DNA from: ZC4RG36 sp964652205
GTDB lineage: Bacteria > Chloroflexota > Anaerolineae > Aggregatilineales > Phototrophicaceae
Assembly (NCBI GenBank): GCA_964652205.1
Contig: CAZZAO010000007.1
Coordinates: 1 to 64,000 of the forward strand
Direction: 5' to 3'
Length of the DNA: 64,000 nucleotides
Shown here in pieces: positions 42,031-50,679 of the stretch. How positions within the stretch are numbered: the stretch's first letter is position 1; every line of letters starts with the position of its first letter. The position numbers and the translations under genes were made by a program. Below the pieces are notes generated by a model. That model made no database searches, was not told the DNA's origin, and saw only the letters and a list, made by a program, of their open reading frames with translations.

Positions 42031-42973
42031 AGCTGATCCGAGGGTCTGCCAGCCCGTAGAGCAGGTCAGCCAGCAGGTTGGCGACCAGCACGGCCACGGC
42101 GACCAGCATCGTGATGCTCATCATCAACGGGTAATCGTGTTCGGTGGCGGATTTCCAGAGCAGGCGTCCCATCCCCGGCCACGAGAAGATACTTTCCGAG
42201 ACGACGAACCCGCTGATCATCCACGGAATTTGCAGCGCCATAATCGTAATCAGCGGGATGAGCGCGTTACGCAGCGCATGGCGCGCCAGCACGACGCGCG
42301 TCATCAGCCCTTTGGAATAGGCCGTGCGAATGTAGTCCTGATTGAGGACTTCGAGCACGCTGGAGCGGACATAGCGCGTGTATTCCCCGGCCAGCGGGAA
42401 CGACACCGCCAGCACCGGCAAAATCAGGTAGCGCAGCCGGTCGGCGACCGAAAAGGGCGCGGTCGGCGTGTACATGCCGCCGCCGGGCAGCCAGTTCAGC
42501 TTGACGGAAAAGATCAGAATGAGAATCAGGCCGAAGAAAAAGACCGGCATCGACAGACCGACGAAGGAGATACTGGTCAGCGCCATATCGATCACCGAAT
42601 ACTGCTTGACCGCGCTGATGACGCCGAGGACCAGCCCGATGCCCAGACCGACGACGATGCTCGCGCCGATCAGCAGCAGCGTTGGCGGGAGCGCGGTGAA
42701 AATCAGCTCCTTGACGTTCTGCTGACTGATGAGCGTTTTGCCCCAGTCGCCGACGATGAAGCGCTCCAGCCAGGAGAGGTATTGAACATAAAGAGGCCGG
42801 TTAAGGCCAAGCTGCTCCTGAATCCGCGCCAGGTCTGCGCCGGAGCCGGTGCTCGGCCCATAGGCGCCCATGACCCCACCCGGCATCAACTGGATGATGA
42901 TGAAGGTCAGCACGCTGACGCCGAGCAGCAGCGGAATAGCCTGTAGGATGCGCCGTAGAATATAGGTTTGCAC
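42023..42973 (-). CDS. oligopeptide ABC transporter permease (DppB/OppB-like)
   Basis: The product has 316 residues from a GTG at 42973 (AGGA about 7 nt upstream); a GTG at 42991 is an alternative. It begins with the DppB-type YILRRILQAIPLLLGVSVLTF helix, has about six helices, and an EAA loop (DYIRTAYSKGLMTRVVLARHALRN). It pairs with the DppC-like permease, whose gene overlaps its end. It is preceded by the binding-protein gene and a 250-bp spacer with a strong hairpin. Confidence 0.93.
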   Translation of the reverse strand: MQTYILRRILQAIPLLLGVSVLTFIIIQLMPGGVMGAYGPSTGSGADLARIQEQLGLNRPLYVQYLSWLERFIVGDWGKTLISQQNVKELIFTALPPTLLLIGASIVVGLGIGLVLGVISAVKQYSVIDMALTSISFVGLSMPVFFFGLILILIFSVKLNWLPGGGMYTPTAPFSVADRLRYLILPVLAVSFPLAGEYTRYVRSSVLEVLNQDYIRTAYSKGLMTRVVLARHALRNALIPLITIMALQIPWMISGFVVSESIFSWPGMGRLLWKSATEHDYPLMMSITMLVAVAVLVANLLADLLYGLADPRISYD

Positions 42974-43121
42974 AGGTGATCCTCGCTGCACTCATTCTCG
43001 ATCCGTCACGGTTTCCTCTGAGGCCGCTCGGAAACGAACGGGCGCAGAGTCGGTCGGCTTTGACCAGCGCCATGCGCGAGCAGCACCGTTGAAGGGAGAA
43101 TGAACCTGACAATCAGACTTC

Positions 43122-43157
43122 TCAGGTTTCCCTGTTCCTGCGAACAGGGAAACCTGA
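43122..43157 (-). other. perfect 16-bp hairpin between binding-protein and permease genes
   Basis: TCAGGTTTCCCTGTTC (43122-43137) and GAACAGGGAAACCTGA (43142-43157) form a perfect stem with a 4-nt loop. There is no T-run. A stable hairpin after the binding-protein gene of an ABC operon commonly protects the upstream mRNA and lowers permease expression. Confidence 0.65.
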
Positions 43158-43175
43158 CGAAGTGAACGACCTACA

Positions 43176-43217
43176 TGCCCTCTCCCCTCTCCCGGTAGGA
43201 GAGGGCAGAGGTGAGGG
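43176..43217. repeat. REP-like hairpin repeat
   Basis: CCCTCTCCCCTCTCCC (from about 43176) pairs imperfectly with GGAGAGGGCAGAGGTGAGGGG. It belongs to the dispersed intergenic family and lies just after the binding-protein stop codon. Confidence 0.5.
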
Positions 43218-43224
43218 GACTACG

Positions 43225-44916
43225 TTAGGATGCCGCCGGGATGAACCAGTCCGCCGCGTAGGTGAACGGGTATTCCCAGTAGTTGGGGCCAGCAGCGGGC
43301 ATGTAGCCGCCGAGCTGTTTGGTGTTGATGGCCGAGATGCGCGGCTGCTGATAGAGCGGAATCGTGACGAGATCGTTGTGCATAATCAGCGCCGCTTCAC
43401 GATAGAGCGCCTTACGCTTCTCGAAGTCGAGTTCGTGCGTGGCGGCGTCGAGCGCCTTCTCGAACTCAGGGTTGCAGTAGCGGCTGATGTTCCAGAAGTT
43501 CGGGTTCTGCTCGCTTGGCATCTGGTCGCAGCGGTAGAACTGGTTATAACCGGCAATCGGGTCGAGGTTGAAGCCGGTTCCCCACGCCTGCACGTCGGCC
43601 ACGCCGTTACGGACGCCGCCGCCGCCGGGCGCCCAGGCCATCCAGCGAACATTCGGGTCGGGCGTCAGCAGTTCGACTTCGACGCCGATATTGCCCCATT
43701 CCTGCTGGAGAAGCTGCATGTAGAGCAGGCGATACTTGGCGGTCGAACCCATCAGGGTGATGTGCATCCGCAGACCGTCTTTACTGCGAACGCCATCCGA
43801 GCCGACGACCCAGCCCGCTTCGTCGAGCATGGCTTTGGCCTTGTCGGGGTTGTACTCGCTCAGAGGAATGTCGGGATTGAAGCCCCAGCCCGCCGGGACG
43901 TTCGACTCGATAACCTTGTCCAGGCCGCCGAGGATGCTATCGACAATTTCCTGCTTGGGGGTCGCCAACTCAAGCGCCTGACGCACCTTGAGGTCGCCGA
44001 CAATCGGGTTCTTGTAGGCCGGGTCGCCCTGATGCTCACCGGTCGATGGCGACAGGTTGAACGGCAGTTCTTCGAGGCCGCCGCCGTATTCCATGTACAG
44101 GAACAGGTCGGGCGTGTCCTTGATCTCGGTCGCGTCCAGTTCGGAGATGCCGTAAGCCAGCGCGAAGTCTCCGCCGACGAAGCGCGATTTGAGGGCTTCG
44201 CGGTCAGTCACCCACAGCACGACGATCTTATCGAGCAGCGGCTTGCCTTCCTGCCAGTAGTACGGGTTCTTGCACCAGGTGAAATGGTCGTTGGGGATGC
44301 TCTCGCAGACGTAGAACGGGCCGGTGCCGATGGGCATCTTGTTCCACGGGTTGTCGTTCCAGTTCTCGCCCTTATCCAGAATGTGCTTCGGGACGACGAA
44401 CCACGGAATGCTCATCCAGCCGCCGTAGAAATCCTTATAGTGGAAAATGGCAGTCAGGCTGTCCTTGCACTCGACGCTGGTGATCTGGTCGAAGCCTGCG
44501 CGGGTGGTGACGATGTTATTGGTGTTCTGCACGGCGCTGACGGTGAAGGCCACGTCGTCGCAGGTGAAGGGTTCGCCGTCGGCCCACTTAACGCCGGAGC
44601 GCAGCTTGAAGGTGATGTCCTTGCCATCGGCTGACATCAGCCCGTTGTCGAGCGTCGGGACTTCGGTCGTCAGGATCGGGTGCGGGTCGCCATTGGCGTC
44701 GAAGGAGATCAGGCGCTCCAGCACGGGGGAGACGTAGGACTGGAAAGTTTCGCCGCCATCCATGTAGGGATTGAAGACATCGCGGGTTTCCCACATGGCA
44801 ATCGTTAAAGTGCCACCCTGGGGAGTGTCCTGCGCTGTCGCCGGGACAGCAGCGAATACCGTAAACACGAGGGCGAAGAGCGCGAGCAGACCGAAATGGG
44901 GCAGATGCTTATTCAT
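43225..44916 (-). CDS. oligopeptide ABC transporter substrate-binding protein (family 5)
   Basis: The 563-residue protein has a signal peptide (FGLLALFALVFTVFAAVPATA) and the SBP family 5 order: LTIAMWETRDVFNPYMDGG, LRSGVKWADGEPFTCDDVAF, PIGTGPFYVCES and VRQALELATPKQEI, ending with DLVTIPLYQQPRISAI. It binds peptides outside the membrane and hands them to the two permeases. The length fits the family. It is first in the transporter gene order and separated from the permeases by hairpins. Confidence 0.93.
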   Translation of the reverse strand: MNKHLPHFGLLALFALVFTVFAAVPATAQDTPQGGTLTIAMWETRDVFNPYMDGGETFQSYVSPVLERLISFDANGDPHPILTTEVPTLDNGLMSADGKDITFKLRSGVKWADGEPFTCDDVAFTVSAVQNTNNIVTTRAGFDQITSVECKDSLTAIFHYKDFYGGWMSIPWFVVPKHILDKGENWNDNPWNKMPIGTGPFYVCESIPNDHFTWCKNPYYWQEGKPLLDKIVVLWVTDREALKSRFVGGDFALAYGISELDATEIKDTPDLFLYMEYGGGLEELPFNLSPSTGEHQGDPAYKNPIVGDLKVRQALELATPKQEIVDSILGGLDKVIESNVPAGWGFNPDIPLSEYNPDKAKAMLDEAGWVVGSDGVRSKDGLRMHITLMGSTAKYRLLYMQLLQQEWGNIGVEVELLTPDPNVRWMAWAPGGGGVRNGVADVQAWGTGFNLDPIAGYNQFYRCDQMPSEQNPNFWNISRYCNPEFEKALDAATHELDFEKRKALYREAALIMHNDLVTIPLYQQPRISAINTKQLGGYMPAAGPNYWEYPFTYAADWFIPAAS

Positions 44917-45054
44917 GGAACAGTCCCTTTTGCAAATGTGACACTGACAGAGAGTGATATTCGCGGCGCTGTACTTGGCTTATCCCTTTCTCTCCTGTGA
45001 TAGATGGCGAAACCAGATGACAGGGTGACGGCTTTTATCGGCGCACAGTTTGCG

Positions 45055-45609
45055 CTATGGATAGAGTTCCGGGTCATACTCGTTAATCATGATGGCGAGG
45101 CCATCGGGGTCGCGCAGCATCAGTGAGCGCCCGTAGGCTTCATCGGTGATTTCGTTATTGACGATAATTCCCTGATCGGTCAGGTGCTTGATGATCTCCT
45201 CAAGCGGTATCGGGCTGACGAGCGAGAGGTGAACTTTCTCGCCGCGCGCGAACGGGTCGGCCACCTGAAGGCCGAGGCGCGCGTCGCCCACTTCCAGTTC
45301 TGACCACAGGGTTCCCTGTTTCGTCGGTTTGAGGCCGAGCGCGCGGTAAAAGCGCAGCGCGTCACTCATGACCGTCGGGTAGATGAGCGCCAGAAGCTGC
45401 CAGTTGGCGCTTGCCTGGCTGGTTTTGGGCGTTTCCTGCGCTTCCGCGCCCGTTTCGCCCATTTCCTTCAGGTCAAGATTGCGGATATAGGCCGTCAGCG
45501 CCTCTTCGACAAACGTCGAGAGCGATAGTTCCTGATCGACGGCTTTATGCTTGATGAGCCGGATCAGTTCTGGCGGCAGATAGATGTTGAACTGTTGTTT
45601 ACGAATCAT
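45055..45609 (-). CDS. ribbon-helix-helix/glyoxalase (VOC) fusion protein
   Basis: The product has 184 residues. Residues 1-48 read as a ribbon-helix-helix (QQFNIYLPPELIRLIKHKAVDQ, LSTFVEEALTAYIRN). A linker rich in Glu, Thr and Ala follows, then a VOC domain at about 70-180 (ALIYPTVMSDALRFYRALGL, LWSELEVGDARLGLQ, SLMLRDPDGLAIMINEYDP). This joins a DNA-binding module to a small-molecule-binding fold, so it may be a ligand-responsive repressor. The stretch is complete with no sign of frameshift. It lies alone, on the minus strand, right of the transporter operon. Confidence 0.85.
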   Translation of the reverse strand: MIRKQQFNIYLPPELIRLIKHKAVDQELSLSTFVEEALTAYIRNLDLKEMGETGAEAQETPKTSQASANWQLLALIYPTVMSDALRFYRALGLKPTKQGTLWSELEVGDARLGLQVADPFARGEKVHLSLVSPIPLEEIIKHLTDQGIIVNNEITDEAYGRSLMLRDPDGLAIMINEYDPELYP

Positions 45610-45855
45610 GATAGTATGCTAGCATCTCCTAAAAATCATGTCAAGCAATCGCCACAAACTGGCAATCTGGCTGACATGCGCGAGCGGAAATCGGACTGAA
45701 TCATGACCAAACATACCACGTGACTTCATTATTAGCCAGAGAGATAACTGGCTGCGCTGGCGGCGCTGTCGCGGGGTAGTTTCGGCTGCGCTTGACAACC
45801 TGCCATAATCTCTCGATGCTTGACGTGCCTTATCGCCCTCTGCGGAGACTGGCCC

Positions 45856-47130
45856 ATGCGTGTGACGCTTCTGACGATTGGTTCGCGCGGCGACGTTCAG
45901 CCGTATATCGCGCTGGCGCTGGCGCTCAAGGCAGCAGGCCACAGCGTCCTGCTGGCGACACACCGCGAGTTTGAGCAGATGGCGCGCGAGCGCGGGCTGG
46001 ATTTCGCCCCGGTCAGCGGCAGCCCGCAGGAACTGCTCGGAACCGCCGATGGACAGGCGTGGCTCGAATCGGGCAGCAATCCGCTTCAGTTCGTCCGCAT
46101 GCTGCACCGTCTGGCTGAAGCCTTCATGGCCGACCTGGTACAGGACGGCCTGAACGCGACTGACAGGGCCGACGCGCTGATCGTCTCGACGCTCGGCCTG
46201 TTTGTCGGTCAGATGCTGGCTGATAAGCGTAATCTGCCGCTGATTCCCGCGCCGCTCCAGCCGCTCCAGCCGAACTGGGCGCTGCCGACGAGCATGTTTC
46301 CGCCGTTGTTCGCCCGGACGCCGCTGGCCGCGCCCTACAATCGCGCCAGCTATTTTCTCGGTCGCCATCTGATGTGGTGGCTGTTCGGCGGCGTGACCAA
46401 TCACCTGCGCCGCGATCAGCTTGGACTCAGGACGACGACCTCGCGCGAATGGATGCTGCCGCCGGGACAGACCGTGCTCTATGGCTTCAGCCAGTCCGTC
46501 GTCCCCAAACCGGCACAGTGGGGGCCGAACGCGCATGTTTGCGGCTACTGGTTCCTCGACGCGCTCCCTGATTTCACGCCGCCGCCCGCGCTGGTCGGCT
46601 TTTTGGGCGCTGGCCCGCCGCCCGTTTATGTCGGTTTCGGCAGCATGAAGAACCGTGACCCGCAGGCCGCGACCGCGCTGGTGCTCGACGCGCTCAAACG
46701 CGCCGGGCAGCGCGGGATTCTGCTGACTGGCTGGGGCGGGCTGACGAGCGCTGATCTGCCGGAGACGGTCTATCAGCTTGACGCAATTCCGCATGACTGG
46801 CTGTTTCCGCAGATGGCGGCAGTCGTCCATCACGGCGGCATCGGCACGACGGCGGCGGGCTTGCGCGCGGGCGTGCCGTCGATCCTGACGCCGTTCTTCG
46901 CCGATCAGCCGTTGTGGGGCAGCATCGTCTATCGGCTCGGTGTCGGGCCAAAGCCGATTCCGAACGCTCGCTTGACCGCCGATAAGCTGGCTCGCGCCAT
47001 CGAGCAGGCGGTCAGCGATCCGGGGATGCGCGTCCGCGCGGCGGCGCTCGGCGCGAAACTCCGCTCCGAAGATGGAACAGGCGTCGCGGTCAGGGCGTTT
47101 GAGGCGTCCCTCGCCCCTGACCGCTGGTGA
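45856..47130 (+). CDS. UGT-like glycosyltransferase (GT1 type)
   Basis: The product has 424 residues from the ATG at 45856 (GGAG 8 nt upstream; a TTG frame start at 45820 is less likely). The N-terminal half opens with MRVTLLTIGSRGDVQPYIALA, as in sterol-glucosyltransferase-like GT1 enzymes. The C-terminal half carries VYVGFGSMKNRDP and the donor-binding HHGGIGTTAAGLRAGVP and PFFADQPLWG. It transfers sugar from a nucleotide sugar to a lipid or natural product. Its 3' end overlaps the convergent isomerase gene by 41 nt. Confidence 0.9.
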   Translation: MRVTLLTIGSRGDVQPYIALALALKAAGHSVLLATHREFEQMARERGLDFAPVSGSPQELLGTADGQAWLESGSNPLQFVRMLHRLAEAFMADLVQDGLNATDRADALIVSTLGLFVGQMLADKRNLPLIPAPLQPLQPNWALPTSMFPPLFARTPLAAPYNRASYFLGRHLMWWLFGGVTNHLRRDQLGLRTTTSREWMLPPGQTVLYGFSQSVVPKPAQWGPNAHVCGYWFLDALPDFTPPPALVGFLGAGPPPVYVGFGSMKNRDPQAATALVLDALKRAGQRGILLTGWGGLTSADLPETVYQLDAIPHDWLFPQMAAVVHHGGIGTTAAGLRAGVPSILTPFFADQPLWGSIVYRLGVGPKPIPNARLTADKLARAIEQAVSDPGMRVRAAALGAKLRSEDGTGVAVRAFEASLAPDRW

Positions 47131-47971
47131 GAGTTTTCAGATTCTCCCGGCAAAAGGCCAGACTGTCGGCCATGTTGCGGCGCACCATGTAGGGTTCCTT
47201 GAACGAGAGCGAATGCGGGTTCAATTCGAGGCTGATCGTCCCGGTGTAGGAGTCGGCGGCGAGCGCGCGCAGGAAGGCTTTCAGATTGAGCTTGCCCTTG
47301 CGCGGCAGTTGATGTTCGTAGCCGTCGTAATTGCTCAGATGGACGTGGCAGACGCGGCCTTCAGCCGCGCGGTAGGCGTCGAGCGGGTCGATCTTCTTCG
47401 TCCCCCAGTGTGTCGTGTCGAGCGTCAGCCAGGGCGCGACCCGGCTCCACGTCTCGACTTCGTTGTACCAGGTGAAATCGACGACCAGCGGGCCGATCTT
47501 CTGGTTGGGCATGTTCTCGACGCCAATCCTGACCTTCGTTTTCGCCTGCACCTTCGCCAGGTCATGCTCGATCCAGCCGCGCAGCGGGTTATCCCACTCG
47601 CGCCACGGCAAACGCCAGGTTTTCCCGCGAAAGGCGAAAGTTGCCAGCTCGCGGCGGCGCGGCAGATGCACCACAATCGACTGCGCGCCGAGCTTTTCGG
47701 CGAGTTCCAGCGTATAGCCGACGCGCTTGATCTCATCCTGAGGGTCGCGCCAGCCGGGCGTGCGCGGGCTGAAGGGCGTGTGCAGCACGCGAATTGGCAG
47801 CTTGAACTGCTTGCTCAGGGTGTGCAGATAAACCGGATCGCGCGAGCTGAAGCGGTCGTCGCACATCACCTCGACACCGTCATAGCCTGCTTCGGCGGCC
47901 AGCGCGAAGGTCTGCGACAGGTCGAACACGTACAGCGAGCCGGTCGAAAACAGGACAGGAATCTCCGCCAT
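47090..47971 (-). CDS. xylose isomerase-like TIM-barrel protein
   Basis: The 293-residue protein is an AP-endonuclease-2/sugar-phosphate isomerase-like TIM barrel: FALAAEAGYDGVEVMCDDRF, IRVLHTPFSPRTPG, SIVVHLPRRRE, GVENMPNQK, LTLDTTHWGTKKIDPLDAY, VCHVHLSNYDG and GTISLELNPHSL, which supply the usual Glu, Asp and His metal ligands. The substrate is unknown. The ATG at 47971 has GAGGAG 9 nt upstream. It ends inside the convergent glycosyltransferase gene. Confidence 0.87.
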   Translation of the reverse strand: MAEIPVLFSTGSLYVFDLSQTFALAAEAGYDGVEVMCDDRFSSRDPVYLHTLSKQFKLPIRVLHTPFSPRTPGWRDPQDEIKRVGYTLELAEKLGAQSIVVHLPRRRELATFAFRGKTWRLPWREWDNPLRGWIEHDLAKVQAKTKVRIGVENMPNQKIGPLVVDFTWYNEVETWSRVAPWLTLDTTHWGTKKIDPLDAYRAAEGRVCHVHLSNYDGYEHQLPRKGKLNLKAFLRALAADSYTGTISLELNPHSLSFKEPYMVRRNMADSLAFCRENLKTLTSGQGRGTPQTP

Positions 47972-47984
47972 CTGGCGCTGCTCC

Positions 47985-49235
47985 TCAATCAGGGGATGAA
48001 ACTGGCGCGGGGATGCGCCGCAGCAGGACAAAGCCAAGCACTCCGGCGATCAGTGAGGCGCTGAGGATACCCAGTTTGGCGACTTCGAGCAGGCTGCCGC
48101 TGCCCAGACCGAGCGCCGCGATCAGCAGCGACATCGTGAAGCCGATTCCCGCCAGACAGGCCGCGCCGACCAGATGCCCCCAGCGAAGCTGCTGCGGCAG
48201 CCGCGTGATCCCGCTTTTGATCGCCAGCCACGATACGCCGAGGATGCCGAGCGGCTTGCCGATGACCAGCCCGACGATCACGCCGAGCGCAACGGTCGCC
48301 GTTTCGCCTTGCAGGCTGTTCAGGGACAGGCTGATTCCAGCGTTGGCGAAGGCGAAGATCGGCATAATGGCGAAGGCAACCCACGGCTGCAAGGCGTGTT
48401 CGAGTCGATGCAGCGGCGAGACGGGCGCGCCATCCGGCGGGGCAAGCGCCGCGCGAGCCGGCTGCCGCGCCGGGATAGTCAGCGCGATCAGCACGCCGGC
48501 CACTGTCGCGTGGATACCCGATTCGAGGAAGGCCAGCCAGACGATCAGGCCGAGGCCAAGATAGAAGGCCAGCCGACGGACGCCGAACCGGCTGCCGACC
48601 AGCATCAGCGCCAGCACAGCGACCGCGATGCCGAGCGCGACCAGGTTGACGCCGCTGGAGTAGAACAGCGCGATCACCACAACCGCGATCAGATCATCGA
48701 CGATGGCCGCCGCCGTGACAAAAATTTTCAACGCGAACGGGACACGGTCGCCGAGCAGAGCCAGCAGGCCGAGCGTGAAGGCGATGTCGGTTGCCATCGG
48801 GATGCCCCAGCCCGGCGCGCCTGATCCGCCGTGGTTGAACAGGGCGTAGAGAATTGCCGGGACGACCGCGCCGCCCACCGCCGCGACAATGGGCAGCAGG
48901 GCCGCGCGGACGCTGGACAATTCGCCGATCAGCACTTCACGCTTGATTTCGAGGCCGACCAGCAGGAAGAAGATCGTCATCAGCCCGTCATTGATCCAGT
49001 GGAGCAGGCTGTAATGCAGGCTGAAACTGCCAATCGTCAGCCCGATTTCGGCATCCAACAGGCCATGATAGCCTTCAGCCAGCGCTGAATTGGCGAGCAG
49101 CAGCGCAATTACGGTGGCGGCAATCAGGACGACGCCGCCAGAGGCCGAATGGCGGGCGAAGTCCTGAAAAGGGCGCAGGAGCTTCGCAGCGGGCGTTTGC
49201 CGCCGAGTCTGATCGCGCGGGGTCAGTTGTTTCAT
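47985..49235 (-). CDS. nhaA: Na+/H+ antiporter NhaA
   Basis: The 416-residue protein has about twelve membrane segments and the NhaA signatures: HWINDGLMTIFFLLVGLEIKREVLIGELS, GIPMATDIAFTLG with the ion-binding Asp, and VTAAAIVDDLIAVVVIALFYS with the second Asp pair. It exchanges sodium for protons across the inner membrane for pH and salt balance. The length is normal. It ends 13 nt before the isomerase gene on the same strand and may be co-transcribed with it. Confidence 0.95.
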   Translation of the reverse strand: MKQLTPRDQTRRQTPAAKLLRPFQDFARHSASGGVVLIAATVIALLLANSALAEGYHGLLDAEIGLTIGSFSLHYSLLHWINDGLMTIFFLLVGLEIKREVLIGELSSVRAALLPIVAAVGGAVVPAILYALFNHGGSGAPGWGIPMATDIAFTLGLLALLGDRVPFALKIFVTAAAIVDDLIAVVVIALFYSSGVNLVALGIAVAVLALMLVGSRFGVRRLAFYLGLGLIVWLAFLESGIHATVAGVLIALTIPARQPARAALAPPDGAPVSPLHRLEHALQPWVAFAIMPIFAFANAGISLSLNSLQGETATVALGVIVGLVIGKPLGILGVSWLAIKSGITRLPQQLRWGHLVGAACLAGIGFTMSLLIAALGLGSGSLLEVAKLGILSASLIAGVLGFVLLRRIPAPVSSPD

Positions 49236-49434
49236 GGTGGTTTTCGCGTCTGGTCGCAGGCCGGATAGCGCATTGTAACGGGAAGTGGGCGTAAATAAGC
49301 ATTAAATTCGTCTACAGGTCGAATTAAGGCGCGCCAGTGAATTAAGGATCACGGCTGGGAGTCTGGCGAAAGAGCGGATGGACATTCCATCGCTTCTTCA
49401 GCCGTCATCCGCCAGTAGCGCGCGAAATATTCGA

Positions 49435-49440
49435 TATAAT
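49435..49440 (+). promoter_or_regulatory. TATAAT box six bases before a start codon
   Basis: TATAAT at 49435-49440 is 6 nt from the ATG at 49447. Transcription would start at or next to that ATG, which implies a leaderless mRNA. No ribosome site is seen before the ATG, which agrees. No good -35 box is visible. Confidence 0.45.
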
Positions 49441-49446
49441 GACAGC

Positions 49447-50679
49447 ATGGAGCGCCGAGCCGACGTCTACACCGACTGGACAGCCGAGCCGTTCGATGTC
49501 TCTGATGAGCATCGAACGGAAGACCGGGCCTGTCGCCATTTGTGGTCGGTGCTGCTCATGCTGATCGGCGTGCTGGTCGGCGGCGCGGCAGTCGGCGCGG
49601 TGGTCTTCGGTCGGACACAGCCGCCGAACGAAAACCTCAGCTTCATCAGCCAGCAGGGTAATCAGCCGAGCCGCCTTGACGCGCTCGATCTTACCCACAG
49701 TTTTGCCTTGAATATGACCGGCTTTAAGGTCGGGGAAGAGGGTCAGGCGTGGTCGCCTGACGGCCAGCGGCTGACTTTTGTCTCGTCGCGCGATGCGGAT
49801 CGCAACCTCTATCTGCTGAACGTCGAGGCGCGGACGACGCAGAAGGTTTCCGACCTGCCTGTCGCCCTGCACGATACGCCGAGCTGGTCGCCCGACGGCC
49901 AGCGGATCGCCTTCGAGGTTGAGCAGGACGGCGACCTGAACCTTGCGATAGCCAATATTGCCGACAGCACGCTCGAAATGCTGGCCGTCTCGCCGGAGCC
50001 GGATCGTTCGCCCGTCTGGTCGCCCGACGGCCAGCAGATCGCTTTCGTCTCGTGGCACAGCGGCAATGCCGAAATCTATCTGGCCGACCTGTCATGCGGC
50101 GGCCTGTGCGCCGACCCGGTCAACATCACCCATAGTCACGGCTCGGATGCCTATCCGTCATGGTCGCCCGACGGCCAGTGGATTGCTTTTCTCAGCGACC
50201 GGGATGGCTACCGCGAGTTGTACGCGATGGACGCGGCCTGTGATTCCGGGGCGGTGAACTGTAATCGGCGCGTCCGCCGGCTGACCAGCGAGCGCAGCAA
50301 GACCAACGATCAGGTCTGGGATACGCCCGTCTGGTCGCCCGACAGCCGCAGGCTCGCCTTCCTGTCGAATGCCGACGACACGACAGTGCAGATCAAGCTG
50401 ATCGACGTGATCGCGGCCAAAGCCAGCGCGATCTGCTGCGCTACTCCCCGCCAGTTGACCTTCGGCCCGTGGCATAACACCAACGTCGTCTGGTCGGCGG
50501 ATGGCCGCCAACTGGCCTTCACCTCGGATAGAAACGGCAACTGGGACATCTACCTGATGAACGACGACGGCAGTCAACTTCGTCAGGTGACGTCGTCGCC
50601 CGCTGATGAGTACGCGCCGGGCTGGATGCCGCAGTTCCCGCCCCAGAGCCTGACGACCGCGCTGCAATCGCTCCGATGA
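49447..50679 (+). CDS. membrane-anchored TolB/PD40 beta-propeller protein
   Basis: The product has 410 residues. One membrane helix (about 35-55: LWSVLLMLIGVLVGGAAVGAVVFG) leads to an extracellular propeller of at least six PD40 blades (WSPDGQRLTFVSSRDADRNLYLL and similar, each with WSPDG). Such propellers bind proteins or sugars; this one has no enzyme motif. The start is leaderless or weak. The stop overlaps the start of the next propeller gene (ATGA), so the two proteins are made together. Confidence 0.85.
   Translation: MERRADVYTDWTAEPFDVSDEHRTEDRACRHLWSVLLMLIGVLVGGAAVGAVVFGRTQPPNENLSFISQQGNQPSRLDALDLTHSFALNMTGFKVGEEGQAWSPDGQRLTFVSSRDADRNLYLLNVEARTTQKVSDLPVALHDTPSWSPDGQRIAFEVEQDGDLNLAIANIADSTLEMLAVSPEPDRSPVWSPDGQQIAFVSWHSGNAEIYLADLSCGGLCADPVNITHSHGSDAYPSWSPDGQWIAFLSDRDGYRELYAMDAACDSGAVNCNRRVRRLTSERSKTNDQVWDTPVWSPDSRRLAFLSNADDTTVQIKLIDVIAAKASAICCATPRQLTFGPWHNTNVVWSADGRQLAFTSDRNGNWDIYLMNDDGSQLRQVTSSPADEYAPGWMPQFPPQSLTTALQSLR

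Noticed and set aside
45619..46833. About 404-codon frame opposite the glycosyltransferase
   Set aside because: Antisense shadow of a gene with clear GT1 motifs.
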